Counted from the stretch's first letter, positions 50,305 to 61,622 are shown. The stretch: DNA of 64,000 nt from Streptomyces omiyaensis (GCF_014650895.1 NZ_BMVV01000011.1:172712-236711), one strand, 5' to 3'. Notes: generated by a model not told the origin, from the sequence alone. Translations and numbers: made by a program.

Positions 50305-51315
50305 CTAGCGGGCCGAAGGCGGCGCGGTGGAGCCGCGGACGACGAGCTCGGGCTCGAAGAGGAGCTCGCCCGGCTGCGAGGACGCGCCCTGGATCTGGGC
50401 GCAGAGCAGCTCGACGGCGGCCCGGCCCATCGCCTCGATGGGCTGGCGGACGGTGGAGAGCGGCGGCTCGGTGCAGTTCATGAACGCCGAGTCGTCGAAG
50501 CCGACCACCGACACGTCGCCGGGGACGGCGAGGCCGCGCCGGCGGGTGGCCCGGATGGCGCCGAGGGCGAGCGGGTCGCTGGCGCAGACGATGCCGGTGA
50601 CGCCCTCTTCGAGCAGCCGGTTGGCGGCGGCCTGGCCGCCTTCGAGCGAGAAGATCGAGCGGACCACGTGCGCGTCGGGCAGCGGGGTGCCGGCCGCGTC
50701 GGCGACGGCCCGCGCGGCGGCGAGCTTGCGGCGGGAGGGCACGTGGTCGGCGGGGCCGAGGAGCAGGCCGATCCGCTCGTGCCCGAGGGAGGCGAGGTGG
50801 CGCCAGGCCTGCTCGACGGCGACGGCGTCGTCGCAGGAGACGCAGGGGAAGTCCAGTCCCTCGATGGAGGCGTTGATGAGGACGACCGGGATGTTCCGCT
50901 CGTGGAGCTGGTGGTAGTGGTCGTGGGGGGCGTCGGCCTGCGCGAAGAGCCCGCCGGCGAAGACCACGCCGGAGACCTGCTGCTGGAGCAGGAGGTCCAC
51001 GTAGTCCGCCTCGGAGACGCCCCCCTTGGTCTGGGTGCAGAGCACGGGGGTGAGCCCCTGCTGGGCGAGCGCGCCTCCGATGACCTCGGCGAAGGCCGGG
51101 AAGATGGGGTTCTGCAGCTCGGGCAGGACGAGGCCGACGAGCCGGGCCCGCTCGCCCCTGAGCTGGGTGGGCCGCTCGTAGCCGAGCACGTCCAGGGCGG
51201 TGAGGACGGACTGCCGGGTCGCCTCGGACACCCCGGGCTTGCCGTTGAGGACCCGGCTGACCGTCGCCTCGCTGACCCCCACCTTCTTCGCCACCTGAGC
51301 AAGTCGTCGCGTCAT
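50305..51315 (-). CDS. LacI-family regulator, MalR-like
   Basis: The 336-residue protein from ATG 51315 begins with a LacI helix-turn-helix (RRLAQVAKKVGVSEATVSRVLNGKPG, read across about 2-27). A sugar-binding domain follows (LVGLVLPELQNPIFPAF, VLCTQTKGG, VSCDDAVAVEQAWRHLASLGHERIGLLLGP). This is close to the MalR/alpha-glucoside regulators of Streptomyces. There is no sugar transporter beside it; downstream flanks are an EF-hand gene and upstream a defective peptidase gene, so its targets are probably elsewhere. No good ribosome site precedes the ATG, so it may be leaderless. Confidence 0.88.
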   Translation of the reverse strand: MTRRLAQVAKKVGVSEATVSRVLNGKPGVSEATRQSVLTALDVLGYERPTQLRGERARLVGLVLPELQNPIFPAFAEVIGGALAQQGLTPVLCTQTKGGVSEADYVDLLLQQQVSGVVFAGGLFAQADAPHDHYHQLHERNIPVVLINASIEGLDFPCVSCDDAVAVEQAWRHLASLGHERIGLLLGPADHVPSRRKLAAARAVADAAGTPLPDAHVVRSIFSLEGGQAAANRLLEEGVTGIVCASDPLALGAIRATRRRGLAVPGDVSVVGFDDSAFMNCTEPPLSTVRQPIEAMGRAAVELLCAQIQGASSQPGELLFEPELVVRGSTAPPSAR

Positions 51316-51408
51316 GCGCGCAAGACTAGCGCAGGCCCCGCAAGAGAATGACAGTCCGTTGCAGTCCGCGCGCAAACAGGGTGGCGGGGCGGGATTCCGG
51401 GTCCGGGA

Positions 51409-52482
51409 TCAGACCCGTCCCGCGGTCCTCTCCACGAGCCGGGCGAGGACCCGGCCGCGGGAGGCGGTGAGGCCGTCGTGCTCCCGCTCGTCGGTGGCCC
51501 GGACCCGGGCGGCGCCGATCCGGCGGGCGGCGTCGAGCGAGAGACCGGCGTCCACGCGCATGCCGTCGTGGCAGACGACGGCGGCGAGCGGCACCTCCTC
51601 GGCCGCCGGGCGCTCGAGGTCGTACAGCGGGGGCCGGTCGGCGCGGGTGGCGAGCAGTTCGGCGGCCTCGGCGAAGGGCCGCAGTCCGGCGATCTCCCGG
51701 GACATCCACGGGTGCGTCATCTCGCCGGTGAGCAGCAGAGGTCCGGCGGCCTCGGCGAATTCGGGCCGGCCGGCCAGCGCGCGGTGGGCGGCCCGGCCGG
51801 TGGGCCCGGCCCCCTGTCCGTACAGGCTCTCCTGGAGGACGGCGAAGAGCGGGGCGTCGACGGGGCCGGTGAGGGCGGCCACCCGGTGGAGGAAGGCGCC
51901 GGAGGGCGCGCCGTCGGCGCCGAGGGCCTCGTCGAGGAGCCAGTGGAGGCGCTCGAAGCCGTCGCCCGCGCCGAGGGCGGGGCCGAGGGTGCGCAGCCGG
52001 CGGACCGCGAGGCGGTCGCCGCCGGGGAGGCGGACGTCGTGCGCGTCGAGGAGGTCGGCGAGGCGGCGGAGGAGGACGGCGTCCCCGGGGTGGCGGGCGC
52101 AGTACGCGTGGCAGCGGTCGCGGACCCGGGGGCAGGTGCGGGCGTGGACGTCGTCGGCGGTGGCGGCGAGTCCGGGCGGGCCGCCGGCGACGTGGCAGGC
52201 GCGCAGCCCTCGGGGTACGCGGGAGAGGTAGGTGAGGGCGAGGAAGCCGCCGTGGCTCTGGCCGAGGGTGTCCCGGGGGGTGTCGCCGCAGAGGTGACGG
52301 CGGATCAGCTCGGCGTCGTCGACGACGGCGTCCGCACGGAAGTGGCCCAGGTGCGCGGCGAGTCGGGCGGGGTCGCCGAAGCGGGCGGCCTCGCGCGCGG
52401 TGACCGGGGGGGAGCGGCCGGTGCCGCGCCGGTCGAGCGGGACGGCGAAGGTGCGGTCGGTGGTGGCGTACGCGGGGCGCAA
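51409..52482 (-). pseudogene. Alpha/beta hydrolase (proline iminopeptidase-like) with internal deletion
   Basis: TTG 52482 with gggag 5 nt upstream is the best start. The 357-residue product reads DRTFAVPLD and then jumps at once to RRGTGRS, whereas family members have some 50-60 residues between these segments, including the oxyanion-hole motif HGGP or GGPG. The catalytic Ser (LGQSHGGF), the cap domain and the C-terminal His (EREHDGL) are still present. The frame is open throughout, so the deletion is in frame. The enzyme is probably inactive or altered. Family assignment is confident; the deletion is inferred from recalled family architecture. Confidence 0.65.
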
Positions 52483-52539
52483 GGAGGCTCCCGGAGGGAC
52501 ACGGATGGGTAACGGACGGGCCGAGCGGGATCCCACGCC

Positions 52540-52568
52540 TTGTCAGTGCAATTTCACATTACTATGTT
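52540..52568 (+). promoter_or_regulatory. Probable sigma-70 (HrdB-type) promoter of the oligopeptide importer
   Basis: TTGTCA (52540-52545) and TATGTT (52563-52568) are separated by 17 bp in an unusually A+T-rich patch, 64 bp upstream of the binding-protein ATG. Two copies of tcacatt lie around the -10 element and may bind a regulator. Confidence 0.55.
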
Positions 52569-52631
52569 ACGGGTCACATTCCGGCCGCTCTGGCTGTCCG
52601 ACCGCTCTCCCGCTCTTCCTCGGAGTGACCC

Positions 52632-54383
52632 ATGAACAAGCGCACCCGCACCCTGGCCGTCGCCCTGGTGCCGGCCCTGACCCTCGGCCTCGCGGCCTGC
52701 TCCGACGGCCCGTCCGGCGGCAAGACCGGCACGGCGGAGCGGAAGAACCCCGCCGCCGCCAACGCCGGGGCGGTCCTCGGCGGCACCCCGCAGAAGGGCG
52801 GCACCCTCACCGTCCTGTCCAACCAGGACTTCTCCCACCTCGACCCGGCCCGCAACTGGGTCATGCCCGACATGGACTTCGGCACCCGGCTGCTCTACCG
52901 CACCCTCGTCATGTACAGGGCCGAGCCCGGCGCGAAGGGCAGCGAGCTGGTCCCCGACCTCGCCGAGGACCTCGGCACCCCCTCGAACGGGGCGAAGACC
53001 TGGACCTTCCGCCTCAAGCCCGGCCTGAAGTACGAGGACGGCACCGCCATCACCGCCCAGGACATCAAGCACAACGTCGAGCGCTCCTTCTCCCCCGACC
53101 TGCCGGGCGGCCCCGACTACGCGGCCCGCTACCTGGCCGGCGCCAAGGGCTACCTCGGCCCGTCCGAGGGCAGGCACCTCGACTCGGTCCGGACGCCCGA
53201 CGCGCGCACGATCGCCTTCGACTTCCACACGCCCTTCGCGGAGTTCCCCTTCGCCGCGACCCTGCCGACCTTCTCCCCGGTGCCCCCGGCACGCGACAAG
53301 GGCCCCCGGTACGACAACCGCCCGTTCTCCTCGGGGCCGTACAAGGTCGACGCCTACGCCCGCGACAAGCAGCTGGTCCTGGTCCGCAACCCCCACTGGG
53401 ACCCGAAGAGCGACGCCGTCCGCAAGGCCTACCCGGACCGGATCGTCGTCACCATGGGCCTCAAGGGCAACCAGGTCGACGACCGCCTGATCGCCTCGGC
53501 CGGCGCCGACGCCTCCGCCGTCCCGTGGGCCGCCCTCCGGCCCGAGTCGACCTCGAAGGTGCTGACGAAGCCCGAGGTGAAGGCCCGGCTCCTCGCCGAG
53601 TCCAGCACCTGCAACGAGATGCTCCAGATGCACACCGGCCGCGCCCCCTTCGACGACGTGCGGGTCCGCCGGGCCGTGCAGTACGCCCTCGACCGCGAGG
53701 CGATCGTCACCGCGGCCGGCGGCCCCGCCCTCACCGAGGCCTCCACCGCCGCCATGCCCGGCGCCCTCTTCACCGGCGGCAGGCAGCCCGACACCCTGGG
53801 GATCCCGCTCGCCGGCGACCCCGAGAAGGCCAAGCGGCTCCTGGAGGAGGCCGGGAAGGCGGGCGGCTTCTCCACCAGCGTCACCGTCTCCGTCAACGAC
53901 AAGGCCATCGGCGAGGCCATCCAGCAGTCCCTGGGCCGGGCCGGGATCGAGGTGACGATCGAGACCGTCGACCCGTCCGCCTTCTACGACACCATCGGCG
54001 ACACCAGGAACCGCACCGACCTCGTCTACACCGGCTGGTGCCCCGACTTCCCCTCCGGCTCCACCTTCCTCCCCTTCGTCTTCGACGGACGCGGCATCAA
54101 GGAGAAGGGCAACTCCGGCAACCACTCCCTCTTCCGCGACGACGCCACCCAGAAGCGGATCGACGAGATCGGCGCCATGACCGACGGCGCCGCCGCCCAC
54201 AAGGCCTGGCAGGAGCTGGACGGACGGATCCTCGCCCAGGCCCCCGTCGCCCCCGGCGCCGTGAAGCGCCGCCCGCTCGTCCTCGGCACCAACATCGCCG
54301 GCGCCTTCGGCCACACCTCCTACGGCGGCCAGATCGACTACGCCACGATCGGCCTCAAGGACCCGTCCCAGAGCACGGACTGA
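52632..54383 (+). CDS. Oligopeptide ABC transporter substrate-binding lipoprotein
   Basis: The 583-residue family 5 binding protein has a lipoprotein signal (LTLGLAAC, about 16-23), then the typical start GGTLTVLSNQDFSHLDPA. Conserved features include TWTFRLKPGLKYEDGT, YDNRPFSSGPYKV, VRRAVQYALDREAI and a late TGWCPDFPSG. It binds peptides or similar ligands outside the cell and heads a five-gene operon with two permeases and two ATPases. In Streptomyces such importers take up signalling or nutrient peptides. The order differs from bldK, so I do not equate them. Confidence 0.93.
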   Translation: MNKRTRTLAVALVPALTLGLAACSDGPSGGKTGTAERKNPAAANAGAVLGGTPQKGGTLTVLSNQDFSHLDPARNWVMPDMDFGTRLLYRTLVMYRAEPGAKGSELVPDLAEDLGTPSNGAKTWTFRLKPGLKYEDGTAITAQDIKHNVERSFSPDLPGGPDYAARYLAGAKGYLGPSEGRHLDSVRTPDARTIAFDFHTPFAEFPFAATLPTFSPVPPARDKGPRYDNRPFSSGPYKVDAYARDKQLVLVRNPHWDPKSDAVRKAYPDRIVVTMGLKGNQVDDRLIASAGADASAVPWAALRPESTSKVLTKPEVKARLLAESSTCNEMLQMHTGRAPFDDVRVRRAVQYALDREAIVTAAGGPALTEASTAAMPGALFTGGRQPDTLGIPLAGDPEKAKRLLEEAGKAGGFSTSVTVSVNDKAIGEAIQQSLGRAGIEVTIETVDPSAFYDTIGDTRNRTDLVYTGWCPDFPSGSTFLPFVFDGRGIKEKGNSGNHSLFRDDATQKRIDEIGAMTDGAAAHKAWQELDGRILAQAPVAPGAVKRRPLVLGTNIAGAFGHTSYGGQIDYATIGLKDPSQSTD

Positions 54384-54397
54384 AGGACGCCCTCCCC

Positions 54398-55330
54398 ATG
54401 ACCACGACCACCACCTCCCCTCCGGTGCACGGGGGCGGCGGAGCCTGGCGGCTCGTCCGCGCGGAACTCCGCCGCCGGGCCTCCCTGAAGGTCTCCCTCG
54501 CCGTCGTCGCCCTCTTCGCGCTGATGACCGTCGCCGCCCCGCTGATCGGCTCGCTGGGCGGCTGGGGCCCGGAGGAGTTCGACAAGTCCGCCGTCGACCC
54601 GTACCTCGGCGGACTGCCGATCGGGCCGCTCGGCGGCGTCTCCGCCGAGCACTGGCTCGGCGTCGAACCCGTCACCGGCCGCGACCTGTTCGCCCGGGTC
54701 GTCCACGGCGCCCAGGTCTCCCTGCTGATCGCCTTCGCCGCCACCGCGATCGTCGTCCTCGCGGGCACCACGGCCGGCATCGCCGCCGGCTACTTCGGCG
54801 GCCGCACCGACACCGTGCTCTCCCGTCTCATGGACCTCACGATGTCCTTCCCCTCCCTCATCTTCATGATCGCGATGATGTCGGTGGCCCGGGACGTCGA
54901 CCGGATCCTGCTGATGACCCTCGTCATCGGCCTCTTCGGCTGGCCCGGCCTCGCCCGGGTCGTCCGCGGCCAGACCCTCTCCCTCAAGCACCGCGAGTAC
55001 GTCGACGCGGCCCGCGTCGGCGGCTCGGGGCCCTGGCGGATCCTCGCCCGCGACATCCTCCCGGGCGTCGCGGGGCCGGTCATCGCCTACACCACGCTGA
55101 TGGTCCCCGGCATGATCGCCACCGAGGCCGCGCTCAGCTACCTCGGCGTCGGGGTCCGCCCGCCCACCCCGTCCTGGGGCCAGATGATCGCCGAGTCCGT
55201 CGCCTACTACGACACCGACCCCCTGTACTTCCTGGTGCCGAGCCTCTGCCTCTTCCTCACCGTCCTCGCGTTCACGCTCCTCGGCGACGCGCTGCGCGAC
55301 GTCCTCGACCCCCGGGGGAGCCGCACGTGA
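54398..55330 (+). CDS. Oligopeptide ABC transporter permease, DppC/OppC type
   Basis: The ATG at 54398 is 14 bp after the previous stop. The 310-residue protein has a long cytoplasmic N-terminus, a periplasmic loop with LGVEPVTGRDLFARVVHGAQ (the OppC signature, about 87-106) and five further membrane segments. The EAA loop is YVDAARVGGSGPWRI (about 205). Its stop overlaps the next permease start. Confidence 0.93.
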   Translation: MTTTTTSPPVHGGGGAWRLVRAELRRRASLKVSLAVVALFALMTVAAPLIGSLGGWGPEEFDKSAVDPYLGGLPIGPLGGVSAEHWLGVEPVTGRDLFARVVHGAQVSLLIAFAATAIVVLAGTTAGIAAGYFGGRTDTVLSRLMDLTMSFPSLIFMIAMMSVARDVDRILLMTLVIGLFGWPGLARVVRGQTLSLKHREYVDAARVGGSGPWRILARDILPGVAGPVIAYTTLMVPGMIATEAALSYLGVGVRPPTPSWGQMIAESVAYYDTDPLYFLVPSLCLFLTVLAFTLLGDALRDVLDPRGSRT

Positions 55331-56313
55331 TCCTCTACCTCGGCCGCCGGCTCCTCCAGGTGCTCGGCGTCCTCCTCGCCATCGCCGCCGTCACCTTCAC
55401 CATCTTCTACGTCCTGCCCTCCGACCCGGCCGCCGCCGCCTGCGGCAAGGCGTGCAGCGACGAGCGCCTGGAGGCGATCCGCGCCCACATGGGCCTCGAC
55501 CGGCCGGTCTGGAGCCAGTTCGCCGACTTCGTCACCGGCGTCTTCACCGGCCGGACCATGGGCACCGGCCAGTACGCCCTCCGGTGCGACTTCCCCTGCC
55601 TCGGCTACTCCTACGAGAACAGCGAGAACGTCTGGGACCTGCTCGTCGACCGCCTCCCCGTCTCCGCCTCGCTCGCCGCCGGCGCCGCCGTGCTCTGGCT
55701 GGCCCTCGGCCTGTCGGCCGGCGTCACCGCGGCGCTCCGCAAGGACACCCTCACCGACCGGGCACTGATGGTCGGCGCGGTCGCCGCCGCCTCCCTGCCG
55801 GTCTACTTCACCTCCGTCCTGCTCATCCACGGACTGATCCGGCTCACCGGGCTGCTCCCCTACCCGCAGTACGTCCCCCTCACCTCCGACCCGCTCTCCT
55901 GGGCCTCCAACCTGCTGCTGCCGTGGGTGGCGCTCGCCGTCCTGTACGCCGCCATGTACGCCCGGCAGAGCCGCGGTTCGATGATCGAGTCGATGGCGGA
56001 GCCGTACATCCGCACCGCCCGCGCCAAGGGGCTGCCGCGCCGCACGGTCGTCGTCAAGCACGGCCTGCGGGCCGGCATGACCCCGGTGCTCACCCTCTTC
56101 GGCATGGACCTCGGGGGGCTCCTCGCCGGAGCCGTCATCACCGAGTCCCTCTTCGGTCTCCCCGGCGTCGGACGCCTCTTCTACGGCGCCCTCAGCACCG
56201 GGGACCAGCCGGTCATCCTCGGGGTGACGCTGCTCGCCGCCGCCTTCATCGTCGTCGCCAACCTGGCCGTGGACCTGCTGTACGCCGTCGTCGACCCGCG
56301 AGTGAGGTACTGA
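55327..56313 (+). CDS. Oligopeptide ABC transporter permease, DppB/OppB type
   Basis: The GTG overlaps the DppC stop by 4 bp. The 328-residue protein shows the DppB N-terminus LGRRLLQVLGVLLAIAAVTF, a large extracytoplasmic loop with three cysteine-containing segments (AACGKACSDE, LRCDFPCLGY), five more helices and the EAA loop YIRTARAKGLPRRTV (about 228). The paired cysteines in the loop are unusual for the family and may form disulfides. Confidence 0.93.
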   Translation: MILYLGRRLLQVLGVLLAIAAVTFTIFYVLPSDPAAAACGKACSDERLEAIRAHMGLDRPVWSQFADFVTGVFTGRTMGTGQYALRCDFPCLGYSYENSENVWDLLVDRLPVSASLAAGAAVLWLALGLSAGVTAALRKDTLTDRALMVGAVAAASLPVYFTSVLLIHGLIRLTGLLPYPQYVPLTSDPLSWASNLLLPWVALAVLYAAMYARQSRGSMIESMAEPYIRTARAKGLPRRTVVVKHGLRAGMTPVLTLFGMDLGGLLAGAVITESLFGLPGVGRLFYGALSTGDQPVILGVTLLAAAFIVVANLAVDLLYAVVDPRVRY

Positions 56314-57331
56314 TGGCCGAGCCCTCCCCCCTGCTGACCGTCCGGAACCTCGGTGTCGCCTTCCGCACCCCGCGCGGCCCCGTCCGGGCCGTGGACTCCC
56401 TCTCCTTCGACGTGCCGCACGGCCGCACCCTCGGCATCGTCGGCGAGTCCGGCTCCGGCAAGTCCGTGACCTCGCTCGCCGTCATGGGCCTGCACACCGG
56501 CGCCGAGGTCACCGGCTCCGTCGCCCTCGAAGGACGCGAACTCGTCGGCCTGTCCGAGCCGGAGCTCAACCGGCTGCGCGGCCGGCGGATGGCGATGATC
56601 TTCCAGGACCCGCTGTCCAGCCTCCACCCCTACTACACCGTCGGCGAGCAGATCGCCGAGCACCACCGGGTCCACTTCGGCAGCCGGCGGTCCGCCGCCC
56701 GGGCCCGTGCGATCGAGGCGCTCGCCGAGGTCGGCATCCCCGAACCGAAGCGCCGGGCCGGGGAGCACCCCCACCAGTTCTCCGGCGGCATGCGCCAGCG
56801 CGTCATGATCGCCATGGCACTGGTCTGCGAACCGGACCTGCTCATCGCCGACGAACCGACCACCGCGCTCGACGTCACCGTCCAGGCCCAGATCCTCGAC
56901 CTGCTCGCCCGGCTCCAGCAGGAACGCCGCCTCTCCATCGTGATGATCACCCACGACCTGGGCGTGGTCGCCCGGGTCGCCCACGAGGTGCTCGTCATGT
57001 ACGGCGGCCGGGCCGCCGAACAGGCCCCGGTGGACGCCCTGTTCGCCACTCCCGCACACCCGTACACCCGCGGGCTGCTCGACTCGCTGCCCCGGCTCGA
57101 CGACCCCGACGACGTGCCGCTGCGGGCCATCCCCGGCACCCCGCCCTCCCTCCTGGAGCCCGCGCCCGGCTGCGCCTTCGCGCCCCGCTGCGCCCGCGCG
57201 GCGGCCGGCACCGCCGGGGAGCGGGAGCGGTGCGCGACCGAGCGGCCCGCGCCCGGCGGCCCCGAGGACCACACCGCCGCCTGCCACTTCGCCTCCTTCC
57301 CGGCCACCGCCGCGCACGAAGGGACCGCAAC

Positions 57332-57335
<4 letters not shown>
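56313..57335 (+). CDS. Oligopeptide ABC transporter ATPase, DppD type
   Basis: The ATG shares a base with the previous stop. The 340-residue ATPase has Walker A GESGSGKSV (about 43-51), Q-loop FQDPLSSLHPYYTV, signature FSGGMRQRVMIAMAL, Walker B LLIADEPTTALDV and the C-terminal oligopeptide-transporter box (PAHPYTRGLLDSLP and GCAFAPRCARA, where the cysteines commonly bind an iron-sulfur cluster). It couples to the two permeases together with the next ATPase. Confidence 0.95.
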
Positions 57336-58330
<995 letters not shown>

Positions 58331-59019
58331 GCCCCGGCCCCGGGCGGGGCCGAGTCCCGGGTGGGGCCGAACCCCGGTCCGCGTCCCGGGCCGGGTCCGC
58401 CGGAGGACATCGCCAGGCCCATCAGCAGGGCCATCGCCCAGGGCGCCGCGATCAGGAGCAGCGCGGCGGAGGCGGCGGCGATCCTCACCCCCCGGAAGGA
58501 GCGCCGGTACGGCGGCAGCCAGCAGAGCACCAGCAGCACGGCGGCGATCCCCCTCGTCACGTCGAGGCCGCTCGTGTGACCGCCGCCGAAGAAAGCGAAC
58601 TCCCCCACCAGGAGCGGGAGTCCGGGAAGCGTCACCCCGAGGGGCGCCTTCCACCAGGTGGGGTCGGTACGGGTGACGGTAGCGGAGTCGCTGTTCCGGG
58701 TGCCGGTGTTCCGGGTGCCGTCGCCGGTCGCCGTGGTCATGCCCCCAGTCGACCACCGGCCCGCCCGGCACGGAATCCGGACCGGTACTCGGAACGGCCG
58801 CGGCAGGTACTCGGGCCGGGGCGCCGCGTGCGCGGGTACGGGCGCCTCGTCCGCGCGCGGGCGCCGCGCCCCCGAGACACCGGGGCGGACCTCCGCCGGA
58901 CGACGCCCGGCCGGCCGGCGGGACCGCGCGGAGAAGAAGTGCCGGGCGGCCGTCACGCTCCCGCGCGCGGCTCCGCCAGGGGGACCGGGCTCCGGCCCTC
59001 CCCGGGGCCGGGGGCGGTG

Positions 59020-60429
59020 TCAGGCGTCCTGGATGCGGCGGACGGGACGCACGGCCTCCAGGGCGAACGCGGCTTCGAGCAGGGTGCGTTCGCTGCCCGG
59101 GCGACCGGAGAGCAGGACGCCGACCGGCAGCCCGTCGGCCGTGGTGCGCGCGCTGGGCAGCGAGAGCGACGGCGTTCCCACCACGTTGTCGACGGGGGTG
59201 TAGGCCACGTACTCCAGGATCCGCTCGACCAGGACGGGGTACGGGACGGTGGGCGCGAGGTGCCCGATCGGCGGCGTGGTGCGGGCGAGGACCGGGGTGA
59301 GGACGAGGTCGAGGCCGCGCAGGGCCGCCGCGTACGCCACCTTGGTCCGCCGCAGCCGGCGGACCACGCCGGGGGTGTCGCGCCAGCGCCGCACGTACTC
59401 CTCGCGCAGCCCCCGGCTGAGGCCGTCCATCCGGTGCCGGTCGAAGTCGGCGCCGAGGGTGCGGCCGGTGGCGCCGAGGAGGAAGGAGAGCATGCCCCAG
59501 TAGGTGAGGAAGTCCTCGGTGAAGCGGGGGTCGATGTCCATGACGACGGGCTCGACGGTGTGGCCGAGGCCCCGCAGGGTGGCGACGGTGTCGGTGACGG
59601 CGGCGCGGGTGTCGTCGTCGCAGGGGACGCCGTTGGGCGAGTCCAGCAGGTAGCCGATGCGCAGCCGGCGGTCCGAGGGGCCCTCGACCAGGCCGACGGG
59701 CGGCAGCCCGGGGTTGCGGTGGTGGCGCTCGGCGGCGGCGAGGAAGGCGGCGGAGTCCCGGACCGTGCGGGTCACCACGCCGTCGGTGACGAGGTCGACC
59801 GGCAGGTGCCTGCTCTGGTCGTTGGCGACGACGCGGCCCCGGGTGGGCTTGAGTCCGACGAGTCCGCAGCAGGCGGCGGGGATCCGGATGGAGCCGCCGC
59901 CGTCGTTGGCGTGGGCGAGGGGGACGGCCCCGGCGGCGACGAGCGCGGCGGCGCCGCCGGAGGAGCCGCCCGCGGAGTGGCCGGTGTGCCAGGGGTTGCG
60001 GACGGGCTCGGCCGACTCGTACTCGGTGGTCGGGCTGAAGCCGAACTCCGGCAGCCGGGTCTTGCCCAGGACCGTGACGCCGGTGCTCAGGAGCTGCCGG
60101 ACGAAGGGGGCGTGGCGGCGGGCCGGGCCGGGCGTGAAGGCGGCGCTGCCGTGGCCGGTGGGCAGGCCCGCGTAGTCGGTGTTGTCCTTGACCAGCGTGG
60201 GGACGCCGGCGAAGGCCCCCTCGGTGCCGCCGCGGAGCTCCGGCGGGTCGAGCGGGATCTGCACCGCCCGGAGTTCCGCGACCGCCCGGACGCGGGCGGC
60301 GGCGTCCCGGGCGACCTCCGCGGGGCTGGTCTCGCGCCGCCGGATCGCCTCGGCCAGGCCGACGGCGTCGTGCTCGCCCAGGGAGTCGTCCCGGAAGGCG
60401 TGCACCGTGGTCCGCTTCTCGAAAGTCAC
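59020..60429 (-). CDS. Amidase-signature family enzyme
   Basis: The GTG at 60429 follows gaggcagc. The 469-residue enzyme has the Ser-cisSer-Lys triad: Lys in TLVKDN (about 81), cis-Ser in GHSAGGSSGGAAA (about 154-160) and nucleophile Ser in DGGGSIRIPA (about 178). It hydrolyses small amides, and fits indoleacetamide- or 6-aminohexanoate-cyclic-dimer-type amidases by length and by GLVGLKPTRGRV. The substrate is unknown. It stands alone, convergent with the membrane-protein/importer region. Confidence 0.9.
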   Translation of the reverse strand: MTFEKRTTVHAFRDDSLGEHDAVGLAEAIRRRETSPAEVARDAAARVRAVAELRAVQIPLDPPELRGGTEGAFAGVPTLVKDNTDYAGLPTGHGSAAFTPGPARRHAPFVRQLLSTGVTVLGKTRLPEFGFSPTTEYESAEPVRNPWHTGHSAGGSSGGAAALVAAGAVPLAHANDGGGSIRIPAACCGLVGLKPTRGRVVANDQSRHLPVDLVTDGVVTRTVRDSAAFLAAAERHHRNPGLPPVGLVEGPSDRRLRIGYLLDSPNGVPCDDDTRAAVTDTVATLRGLGHTVEPVVMDIDPRFTEDFLTYWGMLSFLLGATGRTLGADFDRHRMDGLSRGLREEYVRRWRDTPGVVRRLRRTKVAYAAALRGLDLVLTPVLARTTPPIGHLAPTVPYPVLVERILEYVAYTPVDNVVGTPSLSLPSARTTADGLPVGVLLSGRPGSERTLLEAAFALEAVRPVRRIQDA

Positions 60430-60554
60430 CGCTGCCTCAGCCCCCGGTGTCGTGGTTGGATGCCGTCATCATGGCGTACCCACGGGTAACACGCGAGGGC
60501 CGGGCGGGGTGCGGGGTCGTGCGGCGGGGTGGGGCGGGGCGGGGCCGTCGAGGG

Positions 60555-61622
60555 CTAACGGCCCTGGAGCCGCTTGACGTTGTCGCCGAAGGTCCAGTTC
60601 TTCGAACCGTCCCAGTTGGCCGACCAGGTCATCAGGCCCTTGAGCTTGCCCCCGTAGCGGTTCCACGCCTGGGCGACGAGGGTGGGCGACATGTAGCCGC
60701 CGCCCGCGCCGGGCTGGGCGGGCAGACCGGGGACCTGCTTGTCGTAGGGGACGCGGATGGTGGTGCCCTGGATGACCAGGCCGCGGTCGAGACAGTCGGT
60801 CTGGGCGGCGAAGCCGGCGACGGTGCCCGCGGCGTAGGAGTCGCCGGAGCAGCCGTACATGCTGCCGTTGTAGTACTGCATGTTGAGCCACCACAGACGT
60901 CCGTTGTCCGCGTACTTCTTGACGATCGGGAGGTACGCCCCCCAGATCGAGCCGTACGCGACGCTGCCGCCGGTGACGTAGGCGGTCTCGGGGGCCATGG
61001 TCAGGCCGAAGCCCGCGGGCATCCGGGCGAGGACGCCGTCGATGATGCGGATCAGGTTGGCCTGGGAGGCGGAGAGGGTGGTGATGCTGCCGCTGCCGAC
61101 GAGGCCGGTCTCGATGTCGATGTCGATGCCGTCGAAGTTGTACTTCTGGAGGATCGGGACGATCGTCGCGACGAAGCGGTCGGCGACCGCCTGGGAGCTG
61201 AGGTCGATGCCGGCGGCGGCGCCGCCGATCGACATCAGCAGGGTGGCGCCCGCGGCCTTGGCGCGGCACATCTCGGCCGGGGTGGAGACGCGGACGGTGT
61301 TGTCCATCCCGTCCTCCCACAGCACCGTGCCGTCCGAACGGATCACCGGGAAGGCGGCGTTGATGACGTTGTAGCCGTGGGCGGCGAGCCGGGCGTCGTC
61401 GATGGGGACCCAGCCGAAGGGCGGGTGGACGCCGTTGGCCGCGCCGTCCCAGTTCTCCCAGTAGCCCTGGAGCACCTTCCCGGTGGGCCTGGGCTTGAGG
61501 GCGCAGGTGTCGGCGGCGGCCCCGGCGGGGGCGGCCTGCGCGGGGGCGACGACGGTGGCGAGCAGGGCGGCGGTGACGCTCAGGCCCGCTCCGAGGGCGC
61601 GGACGATCCGTGAGCCTGGCAT
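60555..61622 (-). CDS. Secreted GH18 chitinase (exochitinase-like)
   Basis: The ATG at 61622 has aaggag 5 nt upstream; the longer frame beyond it is not coding. The 355-residue protein has a signal peptide (about 1-30, APAQAA) and a GH18 barrel with GYWENWDGAANG. SIGGAAAG is next, then the catalytic DGIDIDIE (Glu about residue 169), MAPETAYV, MQYYNG and the closing LMTWSANWDGS. No chitin-binding module is present. It releases chito-oligosaccharides outside the cell. A DasR-type site 65 bp upstream indicates induction by N-acetylglucosamine/chitin. Confidence 0.94.
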   Translation of the reverse strand: MPGSRIVRALGAGLSVTAALLATVVAPAQAAPAGAAADTCALKPRPTGKVLQGYWENWDGAANGVHPPFGWVPIDDARLAAHGYNVINAAFPVIRSDGTVLWEDGMDNTVRVSTPAEMCRAKAAGATLLMSIGGAAAGIDLSSQAVADRFVATIVPILQKYNFDGIDIDIETGLVGSGSITTLSASQANLIRIIDGVLARMPAGFGLTMAPETAYVTGGSVAYGSIWGAYLPIVKKYADNGRLWWLNMQYYNGSMYGCSGDSYAAGTVAGFAAQTDCLDRGLVIQGTTIRVPYDKQVPGLPAQPGAGGGYMSPTLVAQAWNRYGGKLKGLMTWSANWDGSKNWTFGDNVKRLQGR

